Source: Pratylenchus scribneri (Eukaryota > Nematoda > Chromadorea > Rhabditida > Pratylenchidae). Taken from it: DNA of 64,000 bases. Positions 24,506 through 35,388 of this stretch are shown in pieces. Numbering within the stretch: the stretch's first letter is position 1; each line of letters begins with the position of its first letter. The translations under genes were made by a program, and so were the position numbers. The DNA is taken from NCBI GenBank assembly GCA_030063045.1, contig JAQSEB010000072.1, positions 310,001 to 374,000 on the forward strand, read 5' to 3'. A model generated the notes under the pieces. The model worked only from the letters and a program-made list of their open reading frames with translations. It searched no databases and had not been told where the DNA came from.

Positions 24506-25263
24506 TTATTTCTTTAAAAAAGAATTTGAAGCATTGGGTGTCCAAAAGTTTATTGCTTTTGGATTGTTTTTGTTTTGTTGTGCCATCCATTCCGTCTTGC
24601 TTATTTTCCTGTCTCCATTTTTATCATTTCTTCGGATTATATTTGCCCCTTCTTCATCGTGAAATTTCTTTGACATTTTTAAATCGCCAATCAACAAGCC
24701 AAATTCCATAAACATTGTTGTTTGATCCTTGCTAGGTTCTTTCAATAATATTTCAAGATAACGTGGAATCGCAAAATGCATTCCATAATCAGAAATCTCA
24801 TTGGCAGTTAAATAGCCATCCTGTTAAAAATGATATAATTAAAAAATATAATAATTTTGTAAATATCCAACAATTTTCTTACCTTATTCATATCCATAAA
24901 ATCAAACAATTCCAACACTAATTTTTCCAACTGGTGAACAGTTAAATTCATCTTTAAAATATCTACAGTTAAATCAGCCATTTTATCGAGAAAAGCGCGA
25001 GATTGATTGTTGAGCCAGGAAATATTATTAATTTTTGCTTGCATACAATCCATGAATAATTGCTCATTTATCGGTGATGGTGGTGATGGACCGAAGGTTT
25101 TTAAATCAATTGAAGGACATTTTTGTGGATTAATTGATTTTGAGGATGAAGGAGGAAATTTATTGGAAGAAATGGCATTTGGCAATGGCACACAATTAAT
25201 CATTGATGGCATTTGGCCAATAATAATATTGATGATGATGAAAATTTGGCAGATGAAAAACAT
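24506..25263 (-). CDS. secreted EF-hand protein, tandem copy 2 (231 aa)
   Basis: Exons 24883-25263 and 24506-24820 (696 nt). It shares the signal peptide, the EQLFMDCMQAKINNISWL block and the intron inside the first EF-hand loop (DMNK|DGYLTANE). The second loop reads DKNGDRKISKTE: the invariant Gly at position 6 is Arg, so calcium binding by this loop is doubtful. It carries a C-terminal extension of about 25 residues absent in its neighbours. It is the most diverged of the four copies, and its 5' flank lacks the motif shared by the other three. Confidence 0.78.
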
Positions 25264-25803
25264 TGTTCACAATTGGATTTTTTACTATAAAAATTCAGTA
25301 AAAATTTAATAATGGATTTAGCGAAAAAAAAGTAAACGATTAAAAGAAATTTAAAGAACCGAAAACAAGGAAGAAAAATGGTAAACTGGTTCGTCAAAGA
25401 AGCAATTCATCAATTTTATTATTTTAAAATGCAATGGAAGGAAATGAAGAATTTGTCGCATTGCTGATTCAGAAAAAAAGGGGAAACAATTCGGTAAATG
25501 ATCAAATATAATATAGGTAATAGGTATTTGGTCAAAAAAAAATGTAAAATCGAGTGCAAATTTTATTTAAAAAAATTTGTTGTATTGCTAATAAGTTATT
25601 TTTTCATAATTTTCCATTCAATTCAATTCAATATTATTTATTTTATTTTATTAATCATCAATATCATATCATTTCATTATTTAAAAGAACAATTATTAAA
25701 TTCATCTCCTTTTGATCAATTCCAACATCTAACTGCTCTTTGGATTGTTCTCCATCTTCATTGTCAAATTATTTTCAAGCGAATCTTGTCATTTCCTCTC
25801 TGC

Positions 25804-26479
25804 TCAATTTCCGTCCCCATTTTTGTCGTATAATTGAACAAATTTTGCTGCATCCATATCAAAATTGGCCTTTGCCTTTTCCAAATCATCGCCATATATC
25901 CAGCCGTATGAAAATGCCATCTCTTCTTGGCCAATTTTTGGGTCTTTCATCCATTTTTCAAGGTAATATGGCAAAAAATAATGCATTCGAAATTGGGAAA
26001 TCTCTTCACTGGTTAGATATCCATCCTGCAAAAATATATGAAATTAATTATAATATAAAAGTGATATTATTCCCCCTTTTTCCCACCTTATTCATGTCCT
26101 GAACATTAAATAATTCATTCTGAATAAATTCCTTCTGCTGAGCAGCCAAAGTTTCATTAATAATAACATATTTTTTTCTGTCAAATCCCATTAACAAATT
26201 GTCCATTTTTTGGAAAACAGCACGAGTTTGATTATCAAGTCGTGAAATGTTGTTAATTTTTGCTTGCATACAATCATTGAATTCTTGCTCATTTACGGGT
26301 GGTTGTTCTTTGGATTTATCATCCATGGGCAAACAAAAAGGATACTGATAAAGTGAATTGTATGAAGGAGGAGTTTTGGTGGAATTGTCGATTGACATTG
26401 GCAAACAATCAACCATTGATGGCATTTGACCAATCAAAGCGAAAAGGCAAATTAAGAAGATGAAAAACATTCTTTCCAA
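25804..26479 (-). pseudogene. EF-hand tandem copy 3, frameshifted in the last EF-hand (204 aa if translated)
   Basis: Exons 26087-26479 and 25804-26025. The signal peptide, central block and first loop (DMNK|DGYLTSEE) are intact. In the second loop the sequence reads DKNGDGN then TGA. Copies 1 and 4 have GGGAAA (or GGGAAAG) at this point, whereas here one G of the run is missing, and coding continues in the other frame with the expected family residues. The truncated product lacks loop positions 8-12. This could be a true inactivating mutation or a base-call error in a homopolymer. Confidence 0.7.
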
Positions 26480-26922
26480 TCAAATTTATTATATATGGCT
26501 AAAATTTGGGAGAAATTATCGAATTTAGAAATATATTGGCTTTAGAGAATGGTGAAATGGAATCAAAAAATACTATTTATTTTGAAGAAAGGAAAATTGA
26601 TTCAACTATGCTTTTAAAAATATTTAACGTCTTTGTCAGAAAAAAAAGAAATGATTCATAAATATTATTTAAAATAAAGCAATTCAAGAAAAATGGAGAA
26701 TTTGACGCATTGCTTCTGTGATTCATAAAATAAGAATTAAAAGGCAAAATAATTTGGCAATGCAAAAGAATATTTTTAGAAACGCGTTATGTCGTAAAAA
26801 ATGGATAAAATATTTCATGGAAAGGATTTTTGATGCTCATTAATTTATTGATAAAATTTTTTCATAAATTCAATTCAAAATAATTTTTCCACCAATCATA
26901 AATATCCAATCATTTTCATTAT

Positions 26923-27632
26923 TTAAATCACATTAACTCCTTTTCCTTCATGCATTTCAAGTTTTGCCATCATTTCCTCTCGGCTCACTTTCCCGTCTCC
27001 ATTTTGGTCGTTTGTTTGAATTTCTATTTCAGCTTTTCGATCAAAATCGGCCTTTGCTTTTTCCCCAATCATCATAGCCAATGAAAATGACATTGTCCAT
27101 TGACTCGCGTTATGTTCTTTCCATGCTTTTTCGAGAAAATATGGCCCAAAATAGTGCATTTGAAATTGAGAAAGTTCATTGGCCGTTAAATAGCCATCCT
27201 GTTAAAATATAGAATTAATTAAATATAATTTAAAATTAACAAAAATTAATATTATTAACCATTTTTTCTTACCTTATTGATGTCCTCAATATCAAACAAT
27301 TCATTCATAAATTCTCTTTTCTCTTCAATTGAGGGTTCAACAGTGGCATTCGCATATTTGTCCATTCTTTCAAAAAGGGCACGAGATTGATTGTCAAGTC
27401 GTGAAATATTATTGAGTTTTGCCCGCATGCAATCCATGAATTCTTGCTCATCGACATGTGGTGCCTCTTTTTGAGTTTTGATATCAATTGGAGGCAAACA
27501 TGGTAATTGATATGTTGAATTGTATAAAGGCGGAATTGGCATTGTTGGAATGGGCATTGGCATGCTATTAGTCATTGATGGCATTTGACCAAATATAATG
27601 CCGATGAAGCAAAAGAGGAAGATGGAAAACAT
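26923..27632 (-). CDS. secreted EF-hand protein, tandem copy 4 (211 aa)
   Basis: Exons 27273-27632 and 26923-27198 (636 nt). Signal peptide MFSIFLFCFIGIIFGQMPSM, a Met/Pro-rich spacer, the block EFMDCMRAKLNNISRLDNQ, first loop DINK|DGYLTANE and an intact second loop DQNGDGKVSREE. It is the upstream-most copy of the array and, with copy 1, the best preserved. The shared QMPSM after the signal peptide, the intron phase and the flanking motif all indicate tandem duplication from one ancestor. Confidence 0.8.
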
Positions 27633-28500
27633 TTTTTCAGTTGAATTTAATATATTTGGCTAAAATTGAGGAAAAAAATTGAAAATTCAGCAAAAATTAT
27701 AAAATAAAATTTTAAAAATTGATAGGAGAGGAGAAGGGAATAATTTTTTTTATCGAAATGTAAAATATTTATTGAATGAAGAATGGCCTAATGCATTTTT
27801 TATTTTAACGATGCATTTAAATATTTTAAATTTTATGCTTAATCGGAAAGGAAAGAATAAATTCGTCATTTTTGGTTTCGATGGAATTGGAAATACGAAG
27901 GTATTTGGACAATTTTCATAAAAGACATTTCGCGAAATGACTAATCTTTAAAGAAGCATTTCTTAAATATGATGGAGACAAATAAATAAGAAATAATGTA
28001 AATAATATTTTTTAATAAAACTAGAAATTGTTTGAATTTAAAATAAAAAATTTTAATCTTTGAATTTTATAATCGCTTAAAATTTTGAAAGCAATGCATT
28101 AAAATGTAAATTAATTTTTGATGGAATATATAATTCATTATTTAAAATTTTGCTTTCTCATTTTATATTCATAGAAGGAAAATAAATGCAATAAATTTTT
28201 TTGGAAAAAAATTATATTTTTAAATTCTAAAATTTTTGAAAGCTAACCATTAAATGATTAATAATTATAATTAACACAAACATTGAAATTATATTGGTTT
28301 ATTGATTCAAAAAACTATCATATAGATAAATTTACTTATTCATTGTTACTTTTTAGCATGGTATCTACCAGAAACCAGAGTATTGGAACTAAATTTAAAT
28401 TATAATTATATTTATCAATTTTTGTAAAATACAAATAAAATAGAAAAATTGAATTTCATTTAATTTCAAATTTATTATTTTTCATTTTTCACAATCAATC
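27633..28500. other. intergenic, upstream of the EF-hand array
   Basis: AT-rich. The first 35 bases carry the conserved upstream motif shared by EF-hand copies 1, 3 and 4. Nothing else is recognisable. Confidence 0.5.
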
Positions 28501-31416
28501 TCATTTTTCTTTCTTTTCTTCCTCTTGAATCGACATTAATGGCAAATATTGCTCTCCCTATATTAAAAAATAAAATTTGAATTAAAATTCATAAAATGCT
28601 AACAAATTTGATGGAAATGGCATTTGAACAATATGGAGTATGCCATCCAAATTGGGCGCTCACATTAAGCACGTAAGGTTGAATGACGTCAAAAACCTAT
28701 AAATATTAATAATTTAAAATTTACAAAATGAGTTGAAGGAAAATGAAAATTACCCATCCAACAAATTAATTTTTAGGTTAAATTTTGTAAATTCTATGCC
28801 ATTTTATATATTTCTGGATTAAAATAAATTAATTAAAGAAGGAAGGAATTTAATGGAAATTTAAATTGTAATAATTATGTTGATCAAAAAGTGGCAAAAT
28901 GGGGCAGTTTTTCACTTTTTTACCAAAATATTATGGCCAATTATTTTAATAATTTTTTTGATATTAAAATTGTTTAAAAAGAATTTATATTGGACACTTT
29001 AGTCATGATTGTGCCTATTGGGCATAATTTTTAATTTTACATTAATTCTCCTTTACCATTCCATATTGCTGAATCGGGTGATTTTGCACGGCACACTCTT
29101 TGGGCAATCGCAAAGTTTGCACCATGCGGGTGTCAACCATCCAATCTCGCATTCGTTTTAATTCTTGGCTTTTAATTTCAATGGCCAAAATTCGTTCAAT
29201 TTTTTCTTCTTCCTCATCAATTCCTTCTTTCGCTTTGTCATCCATGTGCATTTCATTTTTGTACGGATCAATTTCGAAAGTGTCAGTAGAAGAATTTCCA
29301 ATCGTAATGCATGCATGCGTTTTAGTGCGACCAATTCGGATGGCACATTCTTCGCGCGGCACATTGTTGAAATAGATAAGAAGATTACTTAATAAATTTA
29401 TAATAATTTCGACATTTATTTAATTAATTATTTTGGGCTTGAAAATTAATTAATTTGGAAGTTAAATTCCATGATTAATTATGTATTTTACTTACAATAT
29501 TAATTAATCAGTATTTATATAAAAAAATTTTTTAAATATTTCCCAAAAATTAGTTTGCTTACGAATATGGGCTTTTGATGCAAATTTCATCGGTCATTGC
29601 GTTCAAACATTCTTGGGAAAAATCATGGAAAATTAAATCGAAACGAATGATTTGGTGATGTTCAGTGGCCAATGAGAAATTCAAAGATGTTTCTTGTTGA
29701 TTCATGACACTATGGATTAAAATGATATTAATTTAAATTTTTTAAGATATTTTATTTACGTTCTTTTTCCAACTTCATCAATTTGTATACCATTGATCGC
29801 TCCATTTTTCATTGGTTCCCATCCGTTTTCGACCTTTAATGCACAGTCATTTTAATTTAATGGGAATAAAAAATATTTTTTCTTTATTTTATCCCATTTA
29901 TTTTCATTTTAATAAATATTTTATGAAGACTTTCTTAATTTTTCAATAAAACAAGGAAAAGTCTAATGTTGAAAACGTGCATTTTCTATTTTTTAATCTA
30001 TAAATATGGTTTTAAATCCAATTTTATTTTAAGTAAATATCCATTTGAAAATTAAATCCTAATTTTTGCATAATCTAAATTTAACAATTTCATAATTTTG
30101 GTCAAATTATATTTTATAATGCATATGTCTAAACAATTTTTTAATATTTATATTTATTCTTTATTTTCCAACCTCATTAACGCATTCAGTAATTTTTCCC
30201 TCCTTTTCTATGCATTTTCGAACCGGCATCACAATATTTGAAAGCAGCGAAACCTTTGGAATGCAATGGCCACCTTTTGCCGGTGTGAATGTTTTAAAAT
30301 AGAATGGATGCTCCGGGCGCAACAACATATCCATTCCCAACAATTTGGCCTCATTGTTCTGGCCTTTTGTTTGCAGGAAGATGCCATTGGCCAATGCCAT
30401 CTTTTTTAAATTATTAATTCAGTAATATTAGGGCGATCATCAAAGAAAATTATTTAAAATATTAGCTTATTATCAAATTTTGAAGAATTTTATAGCCCAG
30501 ATTTTAAAGTGATTTGAATAAAATTTAAAAATTATGACCAAAAAAGCGGTTGGCTTAAATTAAGCTTTTTTTCTTGTCATAATTTACTGCTAAATATAAT
30601 AGATAATAAATCAAAATGTTCTATAAATTAGATAGTCAACAGATTTGGCGTGAAATTGAGAGTCCTCAAAATCCGAATGCCTAAAAATTCTGACAACTTT
30701 CTTACAATATCCACATTTGTTTCTTCAATTTCATTTTTGGCTCCACCATTTTCCAAATAGATTTTCGCCTTCAATGACCCTTCAATAATTTTATTCTCGA
30801 CTTTATCAACTGCATAGAATTGAGTATTGAAAAGTGTGCCATCTTCGAACAGCAAAATTCGCAAGCAATTCCCCTTCTTTTGAACCTCGTATTTGAAACT
30901 ATTAAAATTGGATAAATAATTTAAAGTTTTTTTTAGATTTTAAGTTTTCCTTAAATATAGAATCAGTGATTTTTTTGTATTTTCATAGATAAAAAATATT
31001 GATAAAATTTTATTAAGAATAAATAAATTTTAAAATCAGAAATTTTTAGAAATTTCTTTTTAAATTTTTTTTACTAAAACTTTTGTACCATTTTATTTAA
31101 ACTCACATTTTATCACTGGTGCTAGTTCGCAATTTGAATTCTTTGCCGCCGGCCCCAATATTTCTCACTTCAAATCCATGAAAAATGCCTGGGTTTCTCC
31201 CTTCCCATTCGGTTAAAAGAAGCCCAGTTTTCTTAATAAAATTAATTTCATAATTCTATTCTACCAATTATTACCTCATCCACTGCATTTGCGCCACCAT
31301 CTTGGTTACAAATTTGAGCCACTCGATTTTTCTCCGAATTTGCCACAGCAAATTTTGCCTCAATTGAATCACGGGTACGATTCGGATCCAAAAAGCTCAG
31401 AAAGCAAATCAAAAAC
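28501..31416 (-). CDS. large unrecognised protein, probably secreted, 5' exon not found
   Basis: Nine exons stay in one frame: 31275-31416, 31107-31231, 30706-30898, 30173-30400, 29760-29833, 29563-29709, 29057-29387, 28604-28696 and 28501-28557; 463 codons, starting one base into a codon, so an upstream exon with the Met is missing from my model. The first visible residues are hydrophobic (FLICFLSFL), suggesting the end of a signal peptide. Later parts are mixed alpha/beta with about ten Cys and an acidic-basic helical stretch near the end. The exon at 30400 begins with ATG directly after an acceptor, so an internal promoter or trans-spliced shorter form is possible. I do not recognise a domain. 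Confidence 0.6.
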
Positions 31417-31652
31417 CTTAGAAATGAAAAATTAAGTAATCTATCTTAATTTATAATTTTTAATTAAATATTGGCGAAATTTCATACTTTTATTTTTTAC
31501 AAAAATAAAAATTTGTCATTGGATAATCCAAAAATGTGGCATTTATTTATAGTAAAATCCACTTTCAAAAAGAAAATTAGCATAATAATATTAAATTTAA
31601 TTATTAATAATTTTATAATCTGTTTGGCACAAAATTACGTTCCATCCTTCTT

Positions 31653-32438
31653 TTATAAATTCTCCAAAAATTCGAACCCATCAGTGCATGTTGATGTTGA
31701 TTCGCCCCCAACAGCAGATGGATCCTTTTGCTCATTTGGACAAAATTGGAATGCCATCATTTGCTTTCCCTCTCCTTCATTTGTTCCATTCATTCGCGGG
31801 CATTTGTCATCGTCAAAATGGCTGCCAGGTTTGAAGAAAATGCGTTCAATCCGGAATTTACCCTCATTTTCCATCAATGGACATTCCCAGAATTGTTTCT
31901 TTTCCTTGGCATTGGCATCATCGTTTTCCGTACAATCTTTTAATATTTAATTAATTTGTATTATTTGTGATATAATTAATGGTACTTTTGAAGTTTGTAT
32001 CGCAATTTCGGATGAACTCGGAAAAAGTGAAGGCTGCTTCTTATGGGTAGTTATCAGAATTAGGGTTACGGTCATTAGGGATCATTCAGGGATAGTATAT
32101 CATCTACAGTAACCCCCAATGATCTTAACCCTAATCCTGATGACCCAAAAGAGGGACACTTTACTTTTCACCTTCTCAACAAAAAATACCGAATTAATTT
32201 CATTTGCGGTGAATCCACAAAATAGATTGTTTTTTTTTATTTATTATTTTGTTTCCATAAAAATTTTATCAAAAAATGAACAATATTTATTAGTAAATTA
32301 CAATTAATTACCCGTGCAATGTTCAACACAATCTCCCGACTTTGGAATATATTTTGTCGAATCCGCCAGAACAAAATAATGGCCAAATTGACCAAAGAAA
32401 AGGAATAGAAAAACAGGGAAAAATTTAAATTTTCTCAT
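31653..32438 (-). CDS. secreted Cys-containing protein, 136 aa, unknown family
   Basis: Exons 32312-32438 and 31653-31936 (411 nt) join in phase. Residues 1-25 form a signal peptide (MRKFKFFPVFLFLFFGQFGHYFVLA). The mature part has seven Cys, including GDCVEHC, WECPL, DDDKCP and TSTCTDG, so it is probably disulphide-bonded. Asp, Glu and Lys are frequent. The 375-bp intron holds a degenerate MITE. No family was recognised; a small secreted effector or cuticle-associated protein are both possible. Confidence 0.65.
31990..32190. mobile_element. diverged MITE related to the element at 9738
   Basis: The core runs ATTAGGGTTACGGTCATTAGGG .. CCCCAATGATCTTAACCCTA followed by ATCCTGATGACCCA, an imperfect inverted repeat. 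The same order of words (ATTAGGGTTA, ATTAGGGAT, ACCCTAA, GGATGACCCA) occurs in the 9738-9934 MITE. The terminal repeats are too decayed to fix exact ends or a target duplication. It lies in the intron of the secreted 136-aa protein gene. Confidence 0.55.
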
Positions 32439-33013
32439 TATAATTATGAGATTAATATTATATAATATTTATTTGGAAATGATTAAATTAAATATTTTTG
32501 TTAATTTATGATTCGTCGATGGGCAAAAATAAGAATGATTCACAAATTTGGGTGTTTTTTACTTAAATTTTCTGGTATAAATATGTAATGATAATGATTA
32601 AAATTAAATTAATTTGATATAAATTTTCTTAAATTAATCAATTAAAATAATATAGAAATAATTGTTGAATTGGAAATTTAAATATTAATCAAAAATGGTA
32701 ATTAACAACCCATTTTATGCAAAAATTGCTTTATTCATCATAAAATGGGTATTAAGAACCTAAAATAATCGACCATTGAATTTAATGGATAATTTGGCGT
32801 ATTTTGGCTTAAATAATAAAGATAATGTTTAATTTCTTAAATACCTATTTTAAAATCGAAAAATGACTTTTATTTCATAATGCATTTATTAAAGTTTTAT
32901 TATATGTAAATGAATATTTAATAATTAAATTATCAAAAAATATAGATTATTCATTCATTTATTTTCACAGGGGTATTCTCATTCTCATATTCTCATACTG
33001 CTCATGCTCATAC
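32439..33013. other. intergenic AT-rich spacer with short CTCATA-type repeat
   Basis: Positions about 32975-33018 are a run of TTCTCA/CTCATA hexamers that overlaps the stop codon of the neighbouring lectin gene and begins its 3' flank. Otherwise nothing is seen. Confidence 0.6.
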
Positions 33014-34722
33014 TCATACTAGAGTAAGAGGACGAACACAAATGTAATTGTTCTTCTCGGTACAATCCAAATCGACCAATGGCTGAAAGGAAATATATTA
33101 AAAAAATTAAAAATTTTTATTCAATTAAAATAGTATTATTTATTAATTTTTTAAAATATTGCCAATAATTTTAAAAATTTTTTCCTTACTTTCTCGGCTA
33201 TTGTCCAATTTGTGTGCACTGCAATTCCCAAACATTTCTTCCTCCAATCATTTGGGGGCATCATTAATGGGTTCCGGACCTCCCATGGCAAAATATTCCA
33301 TTGTACCTGGGCATTGTAAACAATTCGCTTATAATCCCACCTGTTTAAAATATCATTTATTTTTTTTAAATTTTAAACTTTTATTTATCATATTGGAGGA
33401 ATTCATATAATCTCAATGTTTTTGAGTAATAATTTTTGTAAATGATGTCCAATTTAAATGATTAATATGTCAATTTTTAAAGAGTACAAAATTGAGAATC
33501 TAATGATATATTTATTAACAAAATAGAAACATATATAAAATCAAAAAATTCAAATTATTGCTATCTAGATTTTTATTTTATCAATTATCGAGTTTATTTA
33601 TCTAATTAATCAATTAATTACCAAAATAATATTTAAGTACGGAATTTTTTGCCCTAAATTGTGAATTGTATTAATAATAATTAATTTTATTTGGAACCAC
33701 ATTCAGCAGAACTTATTGTTCAAAATTAAAAAGGATCATTTGATTTTTGTTTTCCCCATAAAATAACCCATTTTTTCTCTCTCACTCACATCATCCATGT
33801 TTGTCCATTCACCCATACGGCGCTCAAAATTTTATCAGTTGTTCGGAACAAATATCCTCCAATCCAATAGGTCTTAAAATTTTCAATTTTTTCTTCCTTG
33901 TAATTGTCCCATTTATCACGTTTTAATACTGTAATTTTATGAAAGAATTTATTTAAATTAATTTGTTTTAATTCCAAACTTATTCTAAGAGCCTCCAACA
34001 TAGTGGGATTTTGAATAGCCGCCAATGCTGCTCTGGGGTGCGCTTTTTTGCATGCCGCCATGGCTGAGTAAAAGTCCAATTTTTCTTCCGGTCTTCTGAA
34101 GATCTAAAAAAGAATTTTTGTAAAATTTAGAAAAAATTTTAATCAATTTTTAATGCCGAAAATTCAAATTTATTCCAAGAGATTATTTTCCTTATTGAAC
34201 ACTAAAATGGCTATAAATAATTTCAGATATTTTTATATGTTAATAATTCCTGTAAACATTAACCCGAATGCAAAATTTCGAATAATCATTCCAGCCATCC
34301 ATGCAACGTTGTTGAATTCTGCCATCTTCAATTTCAACTTCCTCTTCCAACGAATCCAATGGTGATCCAACTTCTCGATATTCATGCTCCGGCATTGGAA
34401 TTTGATTTGCCCCCGTCCCATAATCCTCTTCATTTTCATCTCCGTAATAATATTCCTCATGGTCATTCACCAAAATTGGCATTTTCTCCTTCTCAATTTC
34501 CTTTTTAATATTTTTGTTGTTGGCCAAAATCAATTGTTGTTCTCTACCCCTTTCATTCGGTTTTGTCCAGAGTCCCTTTGACCGAATTTTCTTTTTTCGA
34601 AGATTTCGTGGAATACTATTTTAAAAATTTATTGATATTTTTTAAATTTCTAAATTTAAAAACCGTTGTTTGCAAACAAATCCACTAAATCGCATACTGT
34701 CGCATGGCCTATCGGACCAGCC
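33014..34722 (-). CDS. C-type lectin-domain protein, 5' part missing
   Basis: Five exons in phase: 34664-34722, 34264-34615, 33790-34103, 33190-33340 and 33014-33082 (315 codons). The first exon encodes the tail of one CTLD (GWSDRPCDSMRFSGFVCK). A basic then strongly acidic linker (HEEYYYGDENEED) follows, then a full CTLD from CMDGWNDYSKFCIR through MAACKKAHPRAALAAI and YWIGGYLF to LDCTEKNNYICVRP. CTLDs bind glycans or proteins outside the cell. No signal peptide or start exon is found upstream: between 34723 and 35388 there is only an AT-rich stretch, a possible CTLD fragment (35046-35100) and a MITE, so the gene may be 5'-truncated. Confidence 0.65.
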
Positions 34723-35107
34723 CTAATATTCAAATAGTTATTATTTTTTTATTTTTAATTTAGCTCAAAAAAATATCAAAATATCTTCTTTTGTGTTTTT
34801 GAGCATATAAGAAAATTTAGTAAAATCTATGTAAAATTTACTTAGTAATTATCCATGGTAAATTATTAAATTTATTTGCGCTAGATTTGAAGGAATTTCA
34901 TTAATCAGAAAAGCATTCTCTGGCTATTTTTAGCAATGTTTATAGGCATACATTTTTAATCAATTTTGTCCAATGTATAGCTAGAAATGCCGACATTTAC
35001 CATTAATAAGTTCATATTTTTAAATGTGGATATTGCCTATAACATTTAAGTAAGATAACCAGGGAAGAAGGAAATAAAGGTCCCATTTGTGTTTTGGTAT
35101 CCAAAAT

Positions 35108-35288
35108 TAGGGTTGTCTAAAGTCGGTTCTAAACCGGGATTTTGACAAAATCTAGTTTTACTTTTTGAAAAAATTTCGGTTTTCGGTTTCGATTTCATGT
35201 ATTTTCGGTTTATTTTGTTCAAAATTCTCATTATCGGTTTTAAATTGCATCGATTTTCTGAAATCAAAACCGACTTTGGAAAACCCTA
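35108..35288. mobile_element. 181-bp hAT-type MITE with 8-bp target duplication
   Basis: The left end is TAGGGTTGTCTAAAGTCGGT; the right end, inverted, is TAGGGTTTTCCAAAGTCGGT. The element is flanked by TCCAAAAT at 35100-35107 and 35289-35296. An 8-bp duplication and a TAGGG terminus are typical of hAT-derived MITEs. The interior is made of TTTTCGGTTTCGGTTT-like words. It lies between the two lectin genes, directly next to a possible CTLD coding fragment. Confidence 0.85.
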
Positions 35289-35388
35289 TCCAAAATTCAA
35301 AATTATGAAAGAAAAAATTTCAAATTTTTTTTTTGGTGCAATTAAACTCCTCATACAAAATATTTTTTCTATCAAATTGCCCCCCTAT

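Noticed and set aside
30395..30410. Gene boundary at the internal ATG (two genes within 28501-31416)
   Set aside because: The upstream exon ends in phase 0 (ATT|GTAAGA), so all nine exons form one frame; kept as one gene with a possible shorter form.
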